A DNA stretch of 64,000 nucleotides from Methanoculleus horonobensis (GTDB lineage Archaea > Halobacteriota > Methanomicrobia > Methanomicrobiales > Methanoculleaceae), in assembly GCF_001602375.1 (NCBI RefSeq), contig NZ_BCNY01000011.1, forward strand, positions 1-64,000. The letters run 5' to 3'. The notes under the pieces are model-generated. The model saw nothing but the letters and a program-made list of their open reading frames with translations. It was not told where the DNA came from and searched no databases. Below, piece by piece: positions 44,004 to 52,601 of the stretch; the stretch's first letter is position 1, and each line of letters starts with the position of its first letter. Position numbers and translations under genes: made by a program.

Positions 44004-44375
44004 GCAGATCTTCAGGTACGGTATTTTGTAGTTTTTATGCCGGAAAGGGGGTTTTTACCCCCTACCACAATATATCACATCAGTATGCTATTATTAATAC
44101 CTTGTGATAATGGAATCGGGATTCTAACAAATATTATTGAGAAAGAGGCGTATCCGTGAGTATAGAGGAGACCGTTTACGCTCAGCCGGCTCCGATGGGT
44201 TTCTGCCCATGGCGGTAGGTGCGACCGAAGATCCGGGACGTTCAGGCCGCCCCGGCAGGCGAGGGGGGCCCGAATCGTCCCGGATCCATCCAGGAAATGC
44301 ATCCAAACGGCAGCGATCCCCTGCGAAGAATGATCGCCAGAAATAAGAGATAACAGGTGAATAAAGTACCCGCCC
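44004..44375. other. intergenic region between the pilus locus and the prepilin peptidase gene
   Basis: No gene is evident. The left part holds promoter-like A+T-rich DNA for both directions (GCATAAAAACTAC on the minus strand; GCTATTATTAATACC near 44086-44100 on the plus strand). The rest includes the stem-loop described separately. If the plus-strand TATA is used, the prepilin peptidase mRNA would have a structured leader of about 250 bases. Confidence 0.55.
44230..44286 (+). ncRNA. candidate structured RNA element (extended stem-loop)
   Basis: An 11-base perfect inverted repeat, GATCCGGGACG and CGTCCCGGATC, encloses a second one, GGCC-G-CCCC with GGGG-GG-CC, around the loop GGCAGGCGA. A further hairpin, ATGGG-TTTCTG-CCCAT, lies near 44198-44213. 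The strand is assigned from the direction of the downstream gene. It may be a leader element or separate RNA; I do not recognise a known family and no motif of SRP or RNase P RNA is visible. Confidence 0.4.
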
Positions 44376-45179
44376 ATGATTCTTCCGCCCGTGGTAACTG
44401 TTCCCCTCATGATTGCAGCGGTTGCAATAGGGGTCACACTCATATATGCGTCCATCCTGGATGCGAAGGAGCGGCGGGTGCCTCACAAAACCTGGCGCCC
44501 CGCACTCGCGTTGGCGATTCCGGCGGCCGTCTGGGTATACGGACTGACCATCCTCGCGGACTGGCAGGCAGCGGCGGCGTATCTCATCCTGGTCGCGGTC
44601 TTCTGCGGATTTTTTTACCTCTTCCAGGCCGTAAACCTCTTCGGGGGGGCGGATGCGTACGCTCTCATCATCATAACCGCATGCATCCCGTTCTACCCGC
44701 TCGAACCGCTCTTCGGTGCATCGCCCCTCGGATTCTTCCCGTTCAGCGTGCTGACGAACGCCGTGCTCTTCAATATCGCGGCACCCGTCGCAATCCTTGC
44801 GAAGAACATCCTGGAGGGGAACCGGGCGCCGCTGCCCTGTCTCCTGCTCGGCTTTCCCGTCGACGGGAAAACGATCCAGAACGAGTTCGGTTTCGTGATG
44901 GAAGATATCGAGGAGGAAGACGGCAGACTGGTCAGGCGGTTCGTCGGATTTGCGGAATCGCTCGGGCGCATCGTGCGGGGGGAGCGGCGGCTATACACAA
45001 AAGATCTCAGGCTGCACCCCGAAGACTACCGAAGGGAACTTTCCCTCTACAGGAAGGCCGGCAAGGTCTGGATATCCTACGGCATTCCATTCATCATACC
45101 AATCACAGCGGGATTCCTGACCGCACTGTTCATGGGAGATATCCTCTTTGTAATCATGAAGACAATCGCAGGAATGTGA
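44376..45179 (+). CDS. A24-family prepilin peptidase
   Basis: 267 residues with about six hydrophobic helices. The two catalytic aspartates of GxGD-type peptidases are Asp29 (ASILDAKERRVP) and Asp93 (NLFGGADAY). It cleaves the class III signal of archaeal pilins or archaellins at the cytoplasmic face. A cytosolic loop (about 150-230) is acidic and basic in turn. It sits next to the pilus genes on the opposite strand, so a link to that machine is likely. The next gene, hisI, follows by six bases. Confidence 0.92.
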   Translation: MILPPVVTVPLMIAAVAIGVTLIYASILDAKERRVPHKTWRPALALAIPAAVWVYGLTILADWQAAAAYLILVAVFCGFFYLFQAVNLFGGADAYALIIITACIPFYPLEPLFGASPLGFFPFSVLTNAVLFNIAAPVAILAKNILEGNRAPLPCLLLGFPVDGKTIQNEFGFVMEDIEEEDGRLVRRFVGFAESLGRIVRGERRLYTKDLRLHPEDYRRELSLYRKAGKVWISYGIPFIIPITAGFLTALFMGDILFVIMKTIAGM

Positions 45180-45185
45180 ATAGAT

Positions 45186-45551
45186 ATGACGATACAGTTC
45201 AAGGACGGATTGGTGCCTGTTATCGTGCAGGAAAGACGGACTCGTGATGTCCTGATGCTCGCCTACGCAGACGCGGAGGCACTGGAACTCACGAGGACCA
45301 CCGGATACGCACACTATTACAGCAGGAGCAGGCAGAAACTCTGGAAGAAAGGGGAGGAGAGCGGACACGTCCAGCGGGTCTGCCGCATCCTGGTCGACTG
45401 CGACGAGGATGCCGTCCTCTACGAGGTGGAACAGACCGGTGCCGCCTGCCATACCGGCCACGCCTCGTGCTTCTACCGGACGGCAGATGGAGAAGAGATC
45501 GCCGGATTGGTCTTCGATCCGGAGAAGGTATACGCTAATAAGGGTGAATGA
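45186..45551 (+). CDS. hisI: phosphoribosyl-AMP cyclohydrolase HisI
   Basis: 121 residues. HisI opens the purine ring of phosphoribosyl-AMP in step three of histidine synthesis. The pattern is [38 protein letters not shown], the Zn/Mg site [30 protein letters not shown]. It is monofunctional, with no HisE domain. Its companion his genes are not nearby. A purine-rich AGGAATGTGA precedes the ATG. Confidence 0.97.
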   Translation: MTIQFKDGLVPVIVQERRTRDVLMLAYADAEALELTRTTGYAHYYSRSRQKLWKKGEESGHVQRVCRILVDCDEDAVLYEVEQTGAACHTGHASCFYRTADGEEIAGLVFDPEKVYANKGE

Positions 45552-45574
45552 CTTCATTACTATGGTGATTTTTT

Positions 45575-47473
45575 ATGAAAATTGTACCCGATACAAGCGT
45601 CGTAATAGACGGACGCATAACATCGCTGATAAAAACCGGAGAATATAAGGGCGCAACAATAATCATACCGGAAGCCGTCGTCGCCGAGCTGGAGGCCCAG
45701 GCGAATCAGGGGCGGGAGATAGGGTTTTCCGGTCTGAACGAACTCCAGGAACTCTTCCGGATGTCGGAGGAGAACGTCATCGAACTCCGGTTTGCCGGAG
45801 AACGCCCGAGCCTCGATCAGGTGAAACTCTCCAGCGGTGGCGAGATCGATGCCCTGATCCGGAACGTCGCGATCGACCACGATGCACGGTTCATCACGAG
45901 CGATCTCGTGCAGGCGGAGGTGGCGAAGGCAAAAGGGCTCGACGTCACCTACCTGCGGCCGCAGATCGGCGACTTCTCGCCGCTCTCGATCGACCAGTAT
46001 CTCGACGAGGAGACGATCGCGATCACGCTCAAGGAGCGGGCCCGGCCGGTTGCAAAGATCGGGAAACTCCGGGATACCCGCCTGGTAACCCTCCGGGATG
46101 CGCCGATGACCGAGTACGAACTCAAGGGCATGGCGCAGGAACTCCTCGAGCGGGCGAAACGCGATCCGGACGGCTTCATCGAACTCGAGAAGCGTGGGAT
46201 CACGGTCGTCCAGATCGGGTCGCTCCGGATCTCGATTGCCCGGCGACCGTTCTCGGACGGGATGGAGATCACGGTCGTTCGGCCGCTTGTCGACCTCTCG
46301 CTCGATGACTACGACATGGCACCGGAGATCAAGCAGCGGATCCTCGGGAACCGCCGCGGTGTCCTGATTGCGGGCCCGCCGGGGGCGGGGAAGACCACCC
46401 TCGCCCAGAGCCTTGCGACGTTCCTCGCCGACAACAACTTCGTCGTGAAGACGATGGAGGCCCCGCGGGACCTGCAGGTGCCCGACCACATCACCCAGTA
46501 CACGGCGCTCGAGGGAAGCATGGCGAATACCGCCGAAGCCCTTCTGCTCGTCCGGCCCGACTACGTGATCTTCGATGAACTCCGCAAAAACGAGGACTTC
46601 ACCGTCTACGCGGATATGCGCCTCGCCGGGATGGGCATGGTCAGCGTGGTCCACGCCATGGAGGTGCACGACTGCCTCCGGCGGTTCTGCGACCGCGTGG
46701 ACTACAGCATCCTGCCGCAGATCATCAACACCGTCATCTACGTCGTCCAGGGTGCTATCGCGAAGATCTACGACCTCGAACTGACGATCAAGGCACCGGA
46801 GGGCATGCCCGGCGACGTGCATATCCGCCCGGTGATCGTCGTCCGCGAACACGCCCGGCGGGAACCCGAGATCGAGATCTTCCGCTATGAAGGGGAGACC
46901 CTGGTGATGCCGCTCGCCCGGAAGAAGAACGCCGCAGGACCTGCCGCCGCACCGGCGGAGCCGCCGGTCGTCGCGGCACCGGCAGCAGCGGAGCCCGAGG
47001 AGAACGTCACCTGGAAGGTCGCCGAGAAGGAGGTTCAGCGCGAGATCGGGCGCTACACGAGCGGCCCGGTCGAGGTCCGGATCATCAGCGACAACAAGGC
47101 CGTCGTCTATATCGAGGACAAGGACGTCCCGGCGGCGATCGGGAAGGGCGGCAAGAACGTCTCGGCGATCGTGAATAAACTGGGCATCGGGATCGACATC
47201 CGGCCGAGGAGCGAACTCGAAGCGCAGAAACCCGTCGAGGAGGAGATGCACCTTGCCGGCGGCATCAAGATCCGAATCGACAAGAAACAGCTGACGATCG
47301 TATCTCCCGAGAACAGGGGCAAGATCGTGGACGTCTTCGCCGGGAAGGAGTATCTCTTCACGGCAACGGTGAACGAGGAGGGAGACATCCTCCTCGCCAA
47401 GAACAGCACGATCGCCCAGGAGATGATCAAGCGCTACAACGAGGGCGAGACGATCCGGCTGCGGCCGGTATGA
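45575..47473 (+). CDS. PINA-type protein: PIN domain, AAA+ secretion-type ATPase and KH domain
   Basis: 632 residues. The PIN domain (about 1-130) has VPDTSVVIDGR with the first acidic residue and later acidic residues in GGEIDALIRN and ITSDLVQAEV. The ATPase (about 235-440) has GPPGAGKTTLAQSL (267 onward) and the VIFDELRKNEDF box. The KH-like part (about 510-570) has AAIGKGGKNVSAIVNKLGIGI, followed by an OB/TRAM-like end. In Sulfolobus, PINA interacts with Hjc and promotes Holliday-junction migration; the role here is inferred. The gene lies between hisI and leuS. Confidence 0.9.
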   Translation: MKIVPDTSVVIDGRITSLIKTGEYKGATIIIPEAVVAELEAQANQGREIGFSGLNELQELFRMSEENVIELRFAGERPSLDQVKLSSGGEIDALIRNVAIDHDARFITSDLVQAEVAKAKGLDVTYLRPQIGDFSPLSIDQYLDEETIAITLKERARPVAKIGKLRDTRLVTLRDAPMTEYELKGMAQELLERAKRDPDGFIELEKRGITVVQIGSLRISIARRPFSDGMEITVVRPLVDLSLDDYDMAPEIKQRILGNRRGVLIAGPPGAGKTTLAQSLATFLADNNFVVKTMEAPRDLQVPDHITQYTALEGSMANTAEALLLVRPDYVIFDELRKNEDFTVYADMRLAGMGMVSVVHAMEVHDCLRRFCDRVDYSILPQIINTVIYVVQGAIAKIYDLELTIKAPEGMPGDVHIRPVIVVREHARREPEIEIFRYEGETLVMPLARKKNAAGPAAAPAEPPVVAAPAAAEPEENVTWKVAEKEVQREIGRYTSGPVEVRIISDNKAVVYIEDKDVPAAIGKGGKNVSAIVNKLGIGIDIRPRSELEAQKPVEEEMHLAGGIKIRIDKKQLTIVSPENRGKIVDVFAGKEYLFTATVNEEGDILLAKNSTIAQEMIKRYNEGETIRLRPV

Positions 47474-47508
47474 TATAGTTATGAGGAACCAGAATCTGGA
47501 GGCTTAGA

Positions 47509-50286
47509 GTGAGCGGATTAGATATGCAGGGCAACGAACGGGAGTGCATCGCCCGGTGGGAGCACGCGTTCGAGGCCGATCCGGCAGAGAAGGAGAAGTA
47601 CTACCTGACCGTGGCGTACCCGTATCCAAGCGGGGCGATGCACGTCGGGCACGGACGGACGTATATCGTCCCGGACGTCCTCGCCCGGTACCAGCGGATG
47701 AGGGGGAGACAGGTTCTCTTCCCGATGGCGTTCCACGTCACCGGAACCCCGGTCATCGGGATCTCGAAGAGGATTGCAAACGGCGACGCGAAGACGATCG
47801 GGCTCTACCGCGACCTCTACCGGGTGCCGCAGGACATCCTCGACCGGTTCATCGACCCGATGGAGATCGTCCGGCACTTCTCGGAGGAGTACCGGCGCGT
47901 GATGCAGAAGTGCGGGCTCTCGATCGACTGGCGGCGCCGGTTCATCACCGTCGACCCGCAGTACAGCAAGTTCATCGAATGGCAGTACAAGCACCTGCAC
48001 GAGGAGGAGCACGTCGTCAGGGGCGCCCACCCGGTCAAGTACTGTCCCCAGTGCGAGAACCCGGTCGGCGATCACGACCTCCTCGAGGGGGAGAAGGCCG
48101 AGATCATCAAGTTCACCCTGGTGCTCTTCTCCTGGGACGGCGCCAGGATACCCTGCGCAACCCTCCGGCCCGAGACGGTCTACGGCGTGACGAACCTCTG
48201 GGTGAACCCGGACGTCACCTATGTGCGGGTGACGCTTGACGGCGATGAGTGGATCCTGAGTCGGGAAGCCGCGGCAAAACTCGCCCTGCAGGATCACGAC
48301 GTCCGCGTGGGAGAGGAGATCCCCGGGACGGCGCTCGTCGATCAGACGGTCTCCCACCCACTCTCCGGCGACGTCCCCGTCCTCCCGGCGGCGTTCGTCG
48401 ACCCGGACATGGGAACCGGGCTCGTGATGAGCGTCCCCGCCCATGCACCCTTCGACTACATCGCGCTCCGCGACCTGCAGCAGCAGGGGAAGTACACGTC
48501 CATCCAGCCGATCCCGCTCATCTCCGTCGAGGGCTACGGCGAGGTTCCGGCAAAGGACGCGGTCGAGCGGGCGGGCATCCGCGACCAGAACGACCCGGGG
48601 ATGGAGGCGCTCACCCAGGAGGTCTACAGCGCGGAGTTCTCCCGCGGGAAGGTCTTCGAGAAGTACGGCGGAAAGCCGGTTCGCGAGGCCCGGGACGACG
48701 TGGCGGCCGTGATGATGGAGCGCTACGGCTCCATCGCGATGCACGAGTTCGACAACCGGCAGGTGATCTGCCGGTGCGGCGGAAGGGTCTTCGTGAAGAT
48801 CCTGCACGACCAGTGGTTCCTGGAATACAGCGACCCGTGCTGGAAGGAGCAAGTGAAGACCCAGCTCGAGCGGATGGCGCTCGTCCCGCCCGAGGTCAGG
48901 ACGGAGTTCGACCGGACGGTCGACTGGCTGAAGGACTGGGCCTGCACCCGCCGGGTGGGGCTCGGGACGAAACTGCCCTGGGATCCGACCTGGATCATCG
49001 AGCCGCTCTCCGACTCGACGATCTACATGGCCTACTACACGATCGCCCATCACCTGAAGGCCATCCCGCCGGAGAACCTGACGCCCGAGGTCTTTGAGTA
49101 CATCTTCAAGGGCGAGGGGGACCCGACCACGGTCGACCGCGGGACTCTCGATACGATCCGGAGCGAGTTCCTCTACTGGTATCCCTACGATTACCGGTTC
49201 TCGGCAAAGGATCTCATCTCGAACCATCTCACCTTCCAGCTCTTCCACCACCGGGCGATCTTCCCGCAGGAACTGCAGCCGCAGGGCATGGTGGTCTTCG
49301 GGATGGGCCTTCTGAACGGGGCGAAGATGTCCTCGAGCAAGGGCAACGTCTTCCTGCTCGAGGATGCCGTGGAGGAGTTCGGCGCCGATACCGTCCGGAT
49401 GTTCCTCGTCGGAAGCGCCGAGCCCTGGCAGGACTTCGACTGGAGGAACGAACTCGTCTCGTCGACGAGGAGGCAGATCGAGCGGTTCTGGAACACGGTC
49501 GAGGAGGCGAAAGGGGCGACCGGCGCCTACGACATCGATGCCTGGCTCGCGAGCAGGCTCCAGCGGCGCATCGAGAACGCCACCACTGCGCTCGAGGGGT
49601 TCCAGACCCGGCAGGCGCTGCAGGAGGCGTTCTTCGGCGTGGAGGCCGACCTGAAGTGGTACCGCCGCCGCCTGCCCGAGGGCGCAACCGGCGGAGCGGT
49701 GATGCAGGACCTCTGCCGCACCTGGGTGCGGCTGCTCGCTCCATTCATCCCGTTCACCTGCGAGGCGCTCTGGAAGAGCGTCGGCGGGGAGGGCATGATC
49801 TCCTTCGCTCCATGGCCGGAGGTCGACGAAGCACGGGTCAGCCCGGAGATCGAACTCGCCGAGGAACTCCTCGACCGGACGGTCGAGGATATCGAGTCGA
49901 TCAGAAGACTCATCCCGATGGAGCCCACATCCATCAGCCTCTTCGTAGCCCCGGCCTGGAAGCACGAGGCGTTCCGGATCATCGCGGTCTCGGCCGACAA
50001 GACGAGAGTGATGCGGGAGATCATGCAGAACGAGGAGATGCGCAAGCGCGGCCGCGAGGCGACCGATGCCGCGAAGCAGATCACGAAACTCGTCCTGAAA
50101 CTGCCGCCCGAACTCGTGAAGCAACTCGAAGCGTCACCGCTCGACGAGCAGACCGTCCTCGAGGGCGCACGGGAGTTCCTGGAGCACGAGTTCGGCGTGC
50201 CGGTGAAGGTTCTCGACGCCGAAGCGAGCACGCACCCGAAGGCCTCGGGGGCGCTGCCGTTCAAGCCGGCGATCGTGATTGAGTAG
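47509..50286 (+). CDS. leuS: leucyl-tRNA synthetase (archaeal/eukaryotic type)
   Basis: 925 residues. Class I synthetase with HVGH (45-48, in PYPSGAMHVGHGRTY) and KMSSSKGN (606 onward). The CP1 editing domain carries PETVYGVTNLWVNP and GTGLVMSVPAHAPFDYIAL. Anticodon-binding and C-terminal domains complete it. I chose the GTG start because GGAGG lies six bases upstream; an ATG five codons later is also in frame. It ends before an unusual gap with repeats. Confidence 0.97.
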   Translation: MSGLDMQGNERECIARWEHAFEADPAEKEKYYLTVAYPYPSGAMHVGHGRTYIVPDVLARYQRMRGRQVLFPMAFHVTGTPVIGISKRIANGDAKTIGLYRDLYRVPQDILDRFIDPMEIVRHFSEEYRRVMQKCGLSIDWRRRFITVDPQYSKFIEWQYKHLHEEEHVVRGAHPVKYCPQCENPVGDHDLLEGEKAEIIKFTLVLFSWDGARIPCATLRPETVYGVTNLWVNPDVTYVRVTLDGDEWILSREAAAKLALQDHDVRVGEEIPGTALVDQTVSHPLSGDVPVLPAAFVDPDMGTGLVMSVPAHAPFDYIALRDLQQQGKYTSIQPIPLISVEGYGEVPAKDAVERAGIRDQNDPGMEALTQEVYSAEFSRGKVFEKYGGKPVREARDDVAAVMMERYGSIAMHEFDNRQVICRCGGRVFVKILHDQWFLEYSDPCWKEQVKTQLERMALVPPEVRTEFDRTVDWLKDWACTRRVGLGTKLPWDPTWIIEPLSDSTIYMAYYTIAHHLKAIPPENLTPEVFEYIFKGEGDPTTVDRGTLDTIRSEFLYWYPYDYRFSAKDLISNHLTFQLFHHRAIFPQELQPQGMVVFGMGLLNGAKMSSSKGNVFLLEDAVEEFGADTVRMFLVGSAEPWQDFDWRNELVSSTRRQIERFWNTVEEAKGATGAYDIDAWLASRLQRRIENATTALEGFQTRQALQEAFFGVEADLKWYRRRLPEGATGGAVMQDLCRTWVRLLAPFIPFTCEALWKSVGGEGMISFAPWPEVDEARVSPEIELAEELLDRTVEDIESIRRLIPMEPTSISLFVAPAWKHEAFRIIAVSADKTRVMREIMQNEEMRKRGREATDAAKQITKLVLKLPPELVKQLEASPLDEQTVLEGAREFLEHEFGVPVKVLDAEASTHPKASGALPFKPAIVIE

Positions 50287-50295
50287 GATACTCAC

Positions 50296-50316
50296 TTTTT
50301 TTTACGTTTGTTTTTC
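50296..50316 (+). terminator. T-run terminator after leuS
   Basis: A run of eight T, an ACG, and a second run of T (GTTTGTTTTT) begin within ten bases of the leuS stop. Archaeal RNA polymerase ends transcription at such T-runs without needing a hairpin. Confidence 0.7.
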
Positions 50317-50490
50317 GAGCACGGTTCTTTAAGCGTCCATCCCCCACGTCTCTCGTATCTCCATGGAGAGTCGGCGGTGGAGCCGGGGCAGAGGATCTGG
50401 TATGCGATAAGGATGAAGGCCATTGTCCGTCACATGCGTCTTGAACAACCAAAGCGAGGGAAGAGCCCGGTACGGTGGACCGTGGGGGTA

Positions 50491-50588
50491 TCGCCATTGG
50501 GGGTGGGGCCGACGGGGAGTGCGATGGTTCGTAGAACCGGAGCTCGACCACCGTCAGGTGGGAAGGGGGGTAACTCCCCCTCCCCTGT
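50491..50588 (+). repeat. composite dispersed repeat: GC-rich block split by a double-hairpin element
   Basis: TATCGCC...TTGGGGGTGGGG at 50491 resembles TATCGCC...TTGGGGGAGGG at 59932. Here the match is broken by a copy of the double-hairpin element: GCGATG, hairpin GGTTC-GTA-GAACC, linker GGAGC, hairpin CCACC-GTCA-GGTGG. The block then resumes with GGGGGG-TAACT-CCCCCTC, like GGAGGGGG-TGT-CCCCCTCC at 59960. The element looks inserted into the block. Confidence 0.55.
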
Positions 50589-50690
50589 CTCCACCTCATA
50601 CGAGGATAGTTGTAATCCCCACCCCTCCCGGCCTCCGGCCTCCTCATTCGCACCTACGGTGCTCATGCTCCGGCCCTACAGCCCGTCGTT

Positions 50691-50711
50691 CCCCGCCCCT
50701 GAGGGGCGGGG
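50691..50711. repeat. nine-pair hairpin with TGA loop
   Basis: CCCCGCCCC-TGA-GGGGCGGGG is a perfect inverted repeat. Similar GC-rich hairpins mark the right ends of archaeal IS200/IS605-type elements, but no transposase gene lies beside it, so an IS relic is only a guess. GGCGATAGCC, the reverse complement of the GGCTATCGCC at 59930, follows nine bases later. Confidence 0.5.
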
Positions 50712-50925
50712 GCAGTGCGTGGCGATAGCCAATGGAAAGCCGTGCATGGGTTTGTGTACCCAGCCATAAAACTGAAGCAGGAGATGACCTGCGTACAAGT
50801 GACAGGCAACGACATCAGAGCGGTAGGAGCACGCTACCTCGTTGCACCGAAAATCGGAATGAAGAATGCGGAGTAATAGCCCGCAAAAAAAGAAGAAACG
50901 CCCTGCCGGAGAGAGAAGAATCCGG

Positions 50926-51252
50926 TTATTCCTTTCCCTTCAGTGCCTGCTGTGCTTTCTTCGCCCGCTCTTTCGCCGTATATCCGGTCACCTGCTGGAG
51001 ATATGTCCTGAACCGGCGGTTGGTGTCGATGATCGCCTCGTCGTCGACATCCTTCTTCGCTTCGGTATCGACGATCAGCGTTTTTCCTCCTGCACCCAGC
51101 CAGACCTCAAGACGCAGGAGCGCTCCGTAGGAGATGGTATAGTGGCCGTCCTCCGCCGCACGGGGTTCGATCCCGAACTGGTCGCGGAGACCCTGAATCA
51201 TGGATTCTGCGAGTTGTTTCGTGTATCCGCGCTTGATCTGGTATTCCTGCAT
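50926..51252 (-). CDS. DUF5611-like small archaeal protein
   Basis: 108 residues from the ATG (MQEYQIKRGYTKQLAESM). It has a short alpha/beta domain with HYTISYGALLRLEVWLGAGGKTLIVDTEAKKD and a charged tail rich in Lys and Ala. I assign it tentatively to DUF5611, an archaeal family of unknown role. The second ATG is chosen because a TATA-like TAGTTTAAC near 51277-51285 would give a leaderless mRNA there. It diverges from the PAC2-like gene. Confidence 0.65.
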   Translation of the reverse strand: MQEYQIKRGYTKQLAESMIQGLRDQFGIEPRAAEDGHYTISYGALLRLEVWLGAGGKTLIVDTEAKKDVDDEAIIDTNRRFRTYLQQVTGYTAKERAKKAQQALKGKE

Positions 51253-51311
51253 AATATTTTTAAGGGACATCCAGCTATGTTAAACTAATCCAGGAGTGAG
51301 TGATTGATCCC

Positions 51312-52025
51312 ATGGACGATATAAAGGTCATATCCAGAGCGCTCAAGGGCGCCGAAAAAACAGTGTTGATCGGCTTTCCCGGGAGCGGGCTCGTCGGGAG
51401 TATTGCCCTGCAATATCTCGTCGAGCAGATGGAATTCGAGCAGATCGGGGCGATCACGAGCAAATACTTCCCGCCGGTCGCCCTTATGTCGAAGGGCGTG
51501 ATCAACGCCCCGGTACGCCTCTACGAGAAGGAACACCTCGTCGCGGTCGTCTCCGACGTTCCCGTTCACCCGGCGATCTGCTACGAGGTGGCGAACGGCA
51601 TCATGGACTGGTTCGTACAGTTCGACATCAAAGAGGTCGTCACGATCGCGGGGATCATCACGAACGAACCGGAAAAGAGAGTCTTCGGGGTCGCGACCAG
51701 CAGCGGAGTGCTGCAGCGGGTCGAAGAGAAGACGATCATCCTTCCGATGGGAAGCATCTCCGGCGTCGCGGCAAGCCTCCTCACGGAGTGCAAGACCCGG
51801 GGCATCCCGGGGATAGGGCTTCTCGGTGAGACGGTGAACACCCCTGACCCGCGGTCGTCCGCGGCCACGATCGAGGTCTTGAACCAGATCTACGGCCTCA
51901 ACCTGGACATCCAGCCACTGCTCGAACAGGCGGTGGAGATCGAGGCTGCAATGTCCCAGATCGCCGAGCAGGTGCAGAAGACCGAGGCCTCGCCCCGGAG
52001 AGAACAGCTGCCGATGTACGGGTGA
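51312..52025 (+). CDS. PAC2-family proteasome assembly chaperone-like protein
   Basis: 237 residues. The recognisable parts are VLIGFPGSGLVGSIALQYLVEQ, GVINAPVRLYE, VVSDVPVHPAICYEVANGIMDWF and LPMGSISGVAASLLTECKTRGIPGIGLLGET, as in PbaB-type archaeal proteins. They help assemble proteasome or related rings. The ATG is preceded by AGGAGTGAGTGAT; a GTG four codons upstream is also open. It runs into the DUF473 gene after six bases. Confidence 0.88.
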   Translation: MDDIKVISRALKGAEKTVLIGFPGSGLVGSIALQYLVEQMEFEQIGAITSKYFPPVALMSKGVINAPVRLYEKEHLVAVVSDVPVHPAICYEVANGIMDWFVQFDIKEVVTIAGIITNEPEKRVFGVATSSGVLQRVEEKTIILPMGSISGVAASLLTECKTRGIPGIGLLGETVNTPDPRSSAATIEVLNQIYGLNLDIQPLLEQAVEIEAAMSQIAEQVQKTEASPRREQLPMYG

Positions 52026-52031
52026 CGATCA

Positions 52032-52421
52032 ATGAAGTACGCAGCGTTAACCGGAATCTCGCCGTCGGTCATTGCCGAACTCAAGAGCGGCAAGGCCCGC
52101 ACCCTCGAGCTGAACAGCGCCCACAACATCATCACGCTGACCGAGACCGCCCCGGGAGAGTGTCTCTTCGTGACGTCGGTCAACGAGGAAGACCTCGCGC
52201 CCGGCGATCCCGGGATCATGGTCGACCTCCTCGCCCTCAACATCGGCATGAGGCGGCTCGAGGTCGCCAACTCGTTCTTCTACGAGGAACGGGAGCGGAT
52301 GTCCGCCCGGATCAAGGTTCAGTTCCGGGGGGTGACCCTCACGCGCGACGTGGAGGGGCGGAAGTGGGGAGACCCGACCAAGGTCGAGATCGTCCGTTCG
52401 GCATGTTACCGGGCCGGATGA
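52032..52421 (+). CDS. DUF473 family protein
   Basis: 129 residues. DUF473 is a methanogen-centred family of unknown function. The protein has MKYAALTGISPSVIAELKSGKARTLEL, IITLTETAPGECLFVTS, LRRLE-like GMRRLEVAN and WGDPTKVEIVRSACYRAG. It follows the PAC2-like gene by six bases, so co-expression is likely. A dispersed double-hairpin repeat starts about 20 bases after its stop. Confidence 0.85.
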   Translation: MKYAALTGISPSVIAELKSGKARTLELNSAHNIITLTETAPGECLFVTSVNEEDLAPGDPGIMVDLLALNIGMRRLEVANSFFYEERERMSARIKVQFRGVTLTRDVEGRKWGDPTKVEIVRSACYRAG

Positions 52422-52440
52422 TACCCTCCCTTTTCTATAT

Positions 52441-52485
52441 GCGGTGTCCCGAAGGGACGGAGCTTTGAGCACCCTCCTCAAAGGG
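52441..52485 (+). repeat. dispersed double-hairpin repeat after the DUF473 gene
   Basis: GCGGTG, hairpin GTCCC-GAA-GGGAC, linker GGAGC, then hairpin CTTTGAG...CTCAAAG with the loop CACCCTC. Same order and linker as the copies at 38.15 kb and in the array. It lies between the DUF473 stop and the tRNA-Arg promoter and could act as a terminator. Confidence 0.7.
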
Positions 52486-52526
52486 TTAATAACTCCACGC
52501 GACCAAAATGTATGGGAATACCACAG

Positions 52527-52601
52527 GGGTCTGTGGCTTAGCCAGGACATAGCGCCGGGCTTCTAACCCGGACGTCGGGGGTTCGAATCCCCCCAGGCCC
52601 G
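52527..52601 (+). tRNA. tRNA-Arg (anticodon UCU)
   Basis: Cloverleaf of 75 bases. The acceptor pairs GGGTCTG with CAGGCCC and ends in a G discriminator; the anticodon arm is CCGGG-CTTCTAA-CCCGG with TCT at 52562-52564; the T arm is GGGGG-TTCGAAT-CCCCC. CCA is not encoded. A TTAATA box about 30 bases upstream fits an archaeal promoter. No intron is seen. Confidence 0.97.

Larger units (their letters stand above)
50287..50925. other. gene-poor region with dispersed repeats and one small open frame
   Basis: After the leuS T-runs comes a composite repeat, then a nine-pair hairpin, then a 53-codon frame from a GTG at 50715 to the stop at 50874-50876. Its product (WKAVHGFVYPAIKLKQEM; ARYLVAPKIGMKNAE at the end) is unlike any family I know, and its codons are AT-rich compared with neighbours. 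I treat it as a possible remnant. Confidence 0.5.

Noticed and set aside
44230-44286. Part of the 7S SRP RNA or RNase P RNA
   Set aside because: Neither the GGAAG/AGCA-type SRP loop nor conserved RNase P core segments are visible, and the structure is too short.
45560-47251. 563-residue minus-strand open frame
   Set aside because: Antisense shadow of the PINA-type gene, which has clear PIN, Walker and KH motifs.
47518-50124. 868-residue minus-strand open frame
   Set aside because: Antisense shadow of leuS; composition is only that of complementary GC-rich codons.
50640-50720. Complete IS200/IS605-type insertion sequence
   Set aside because: A hairpin resembling an element end is present, but no TnpA or TnpB coding sequence can be found around it.
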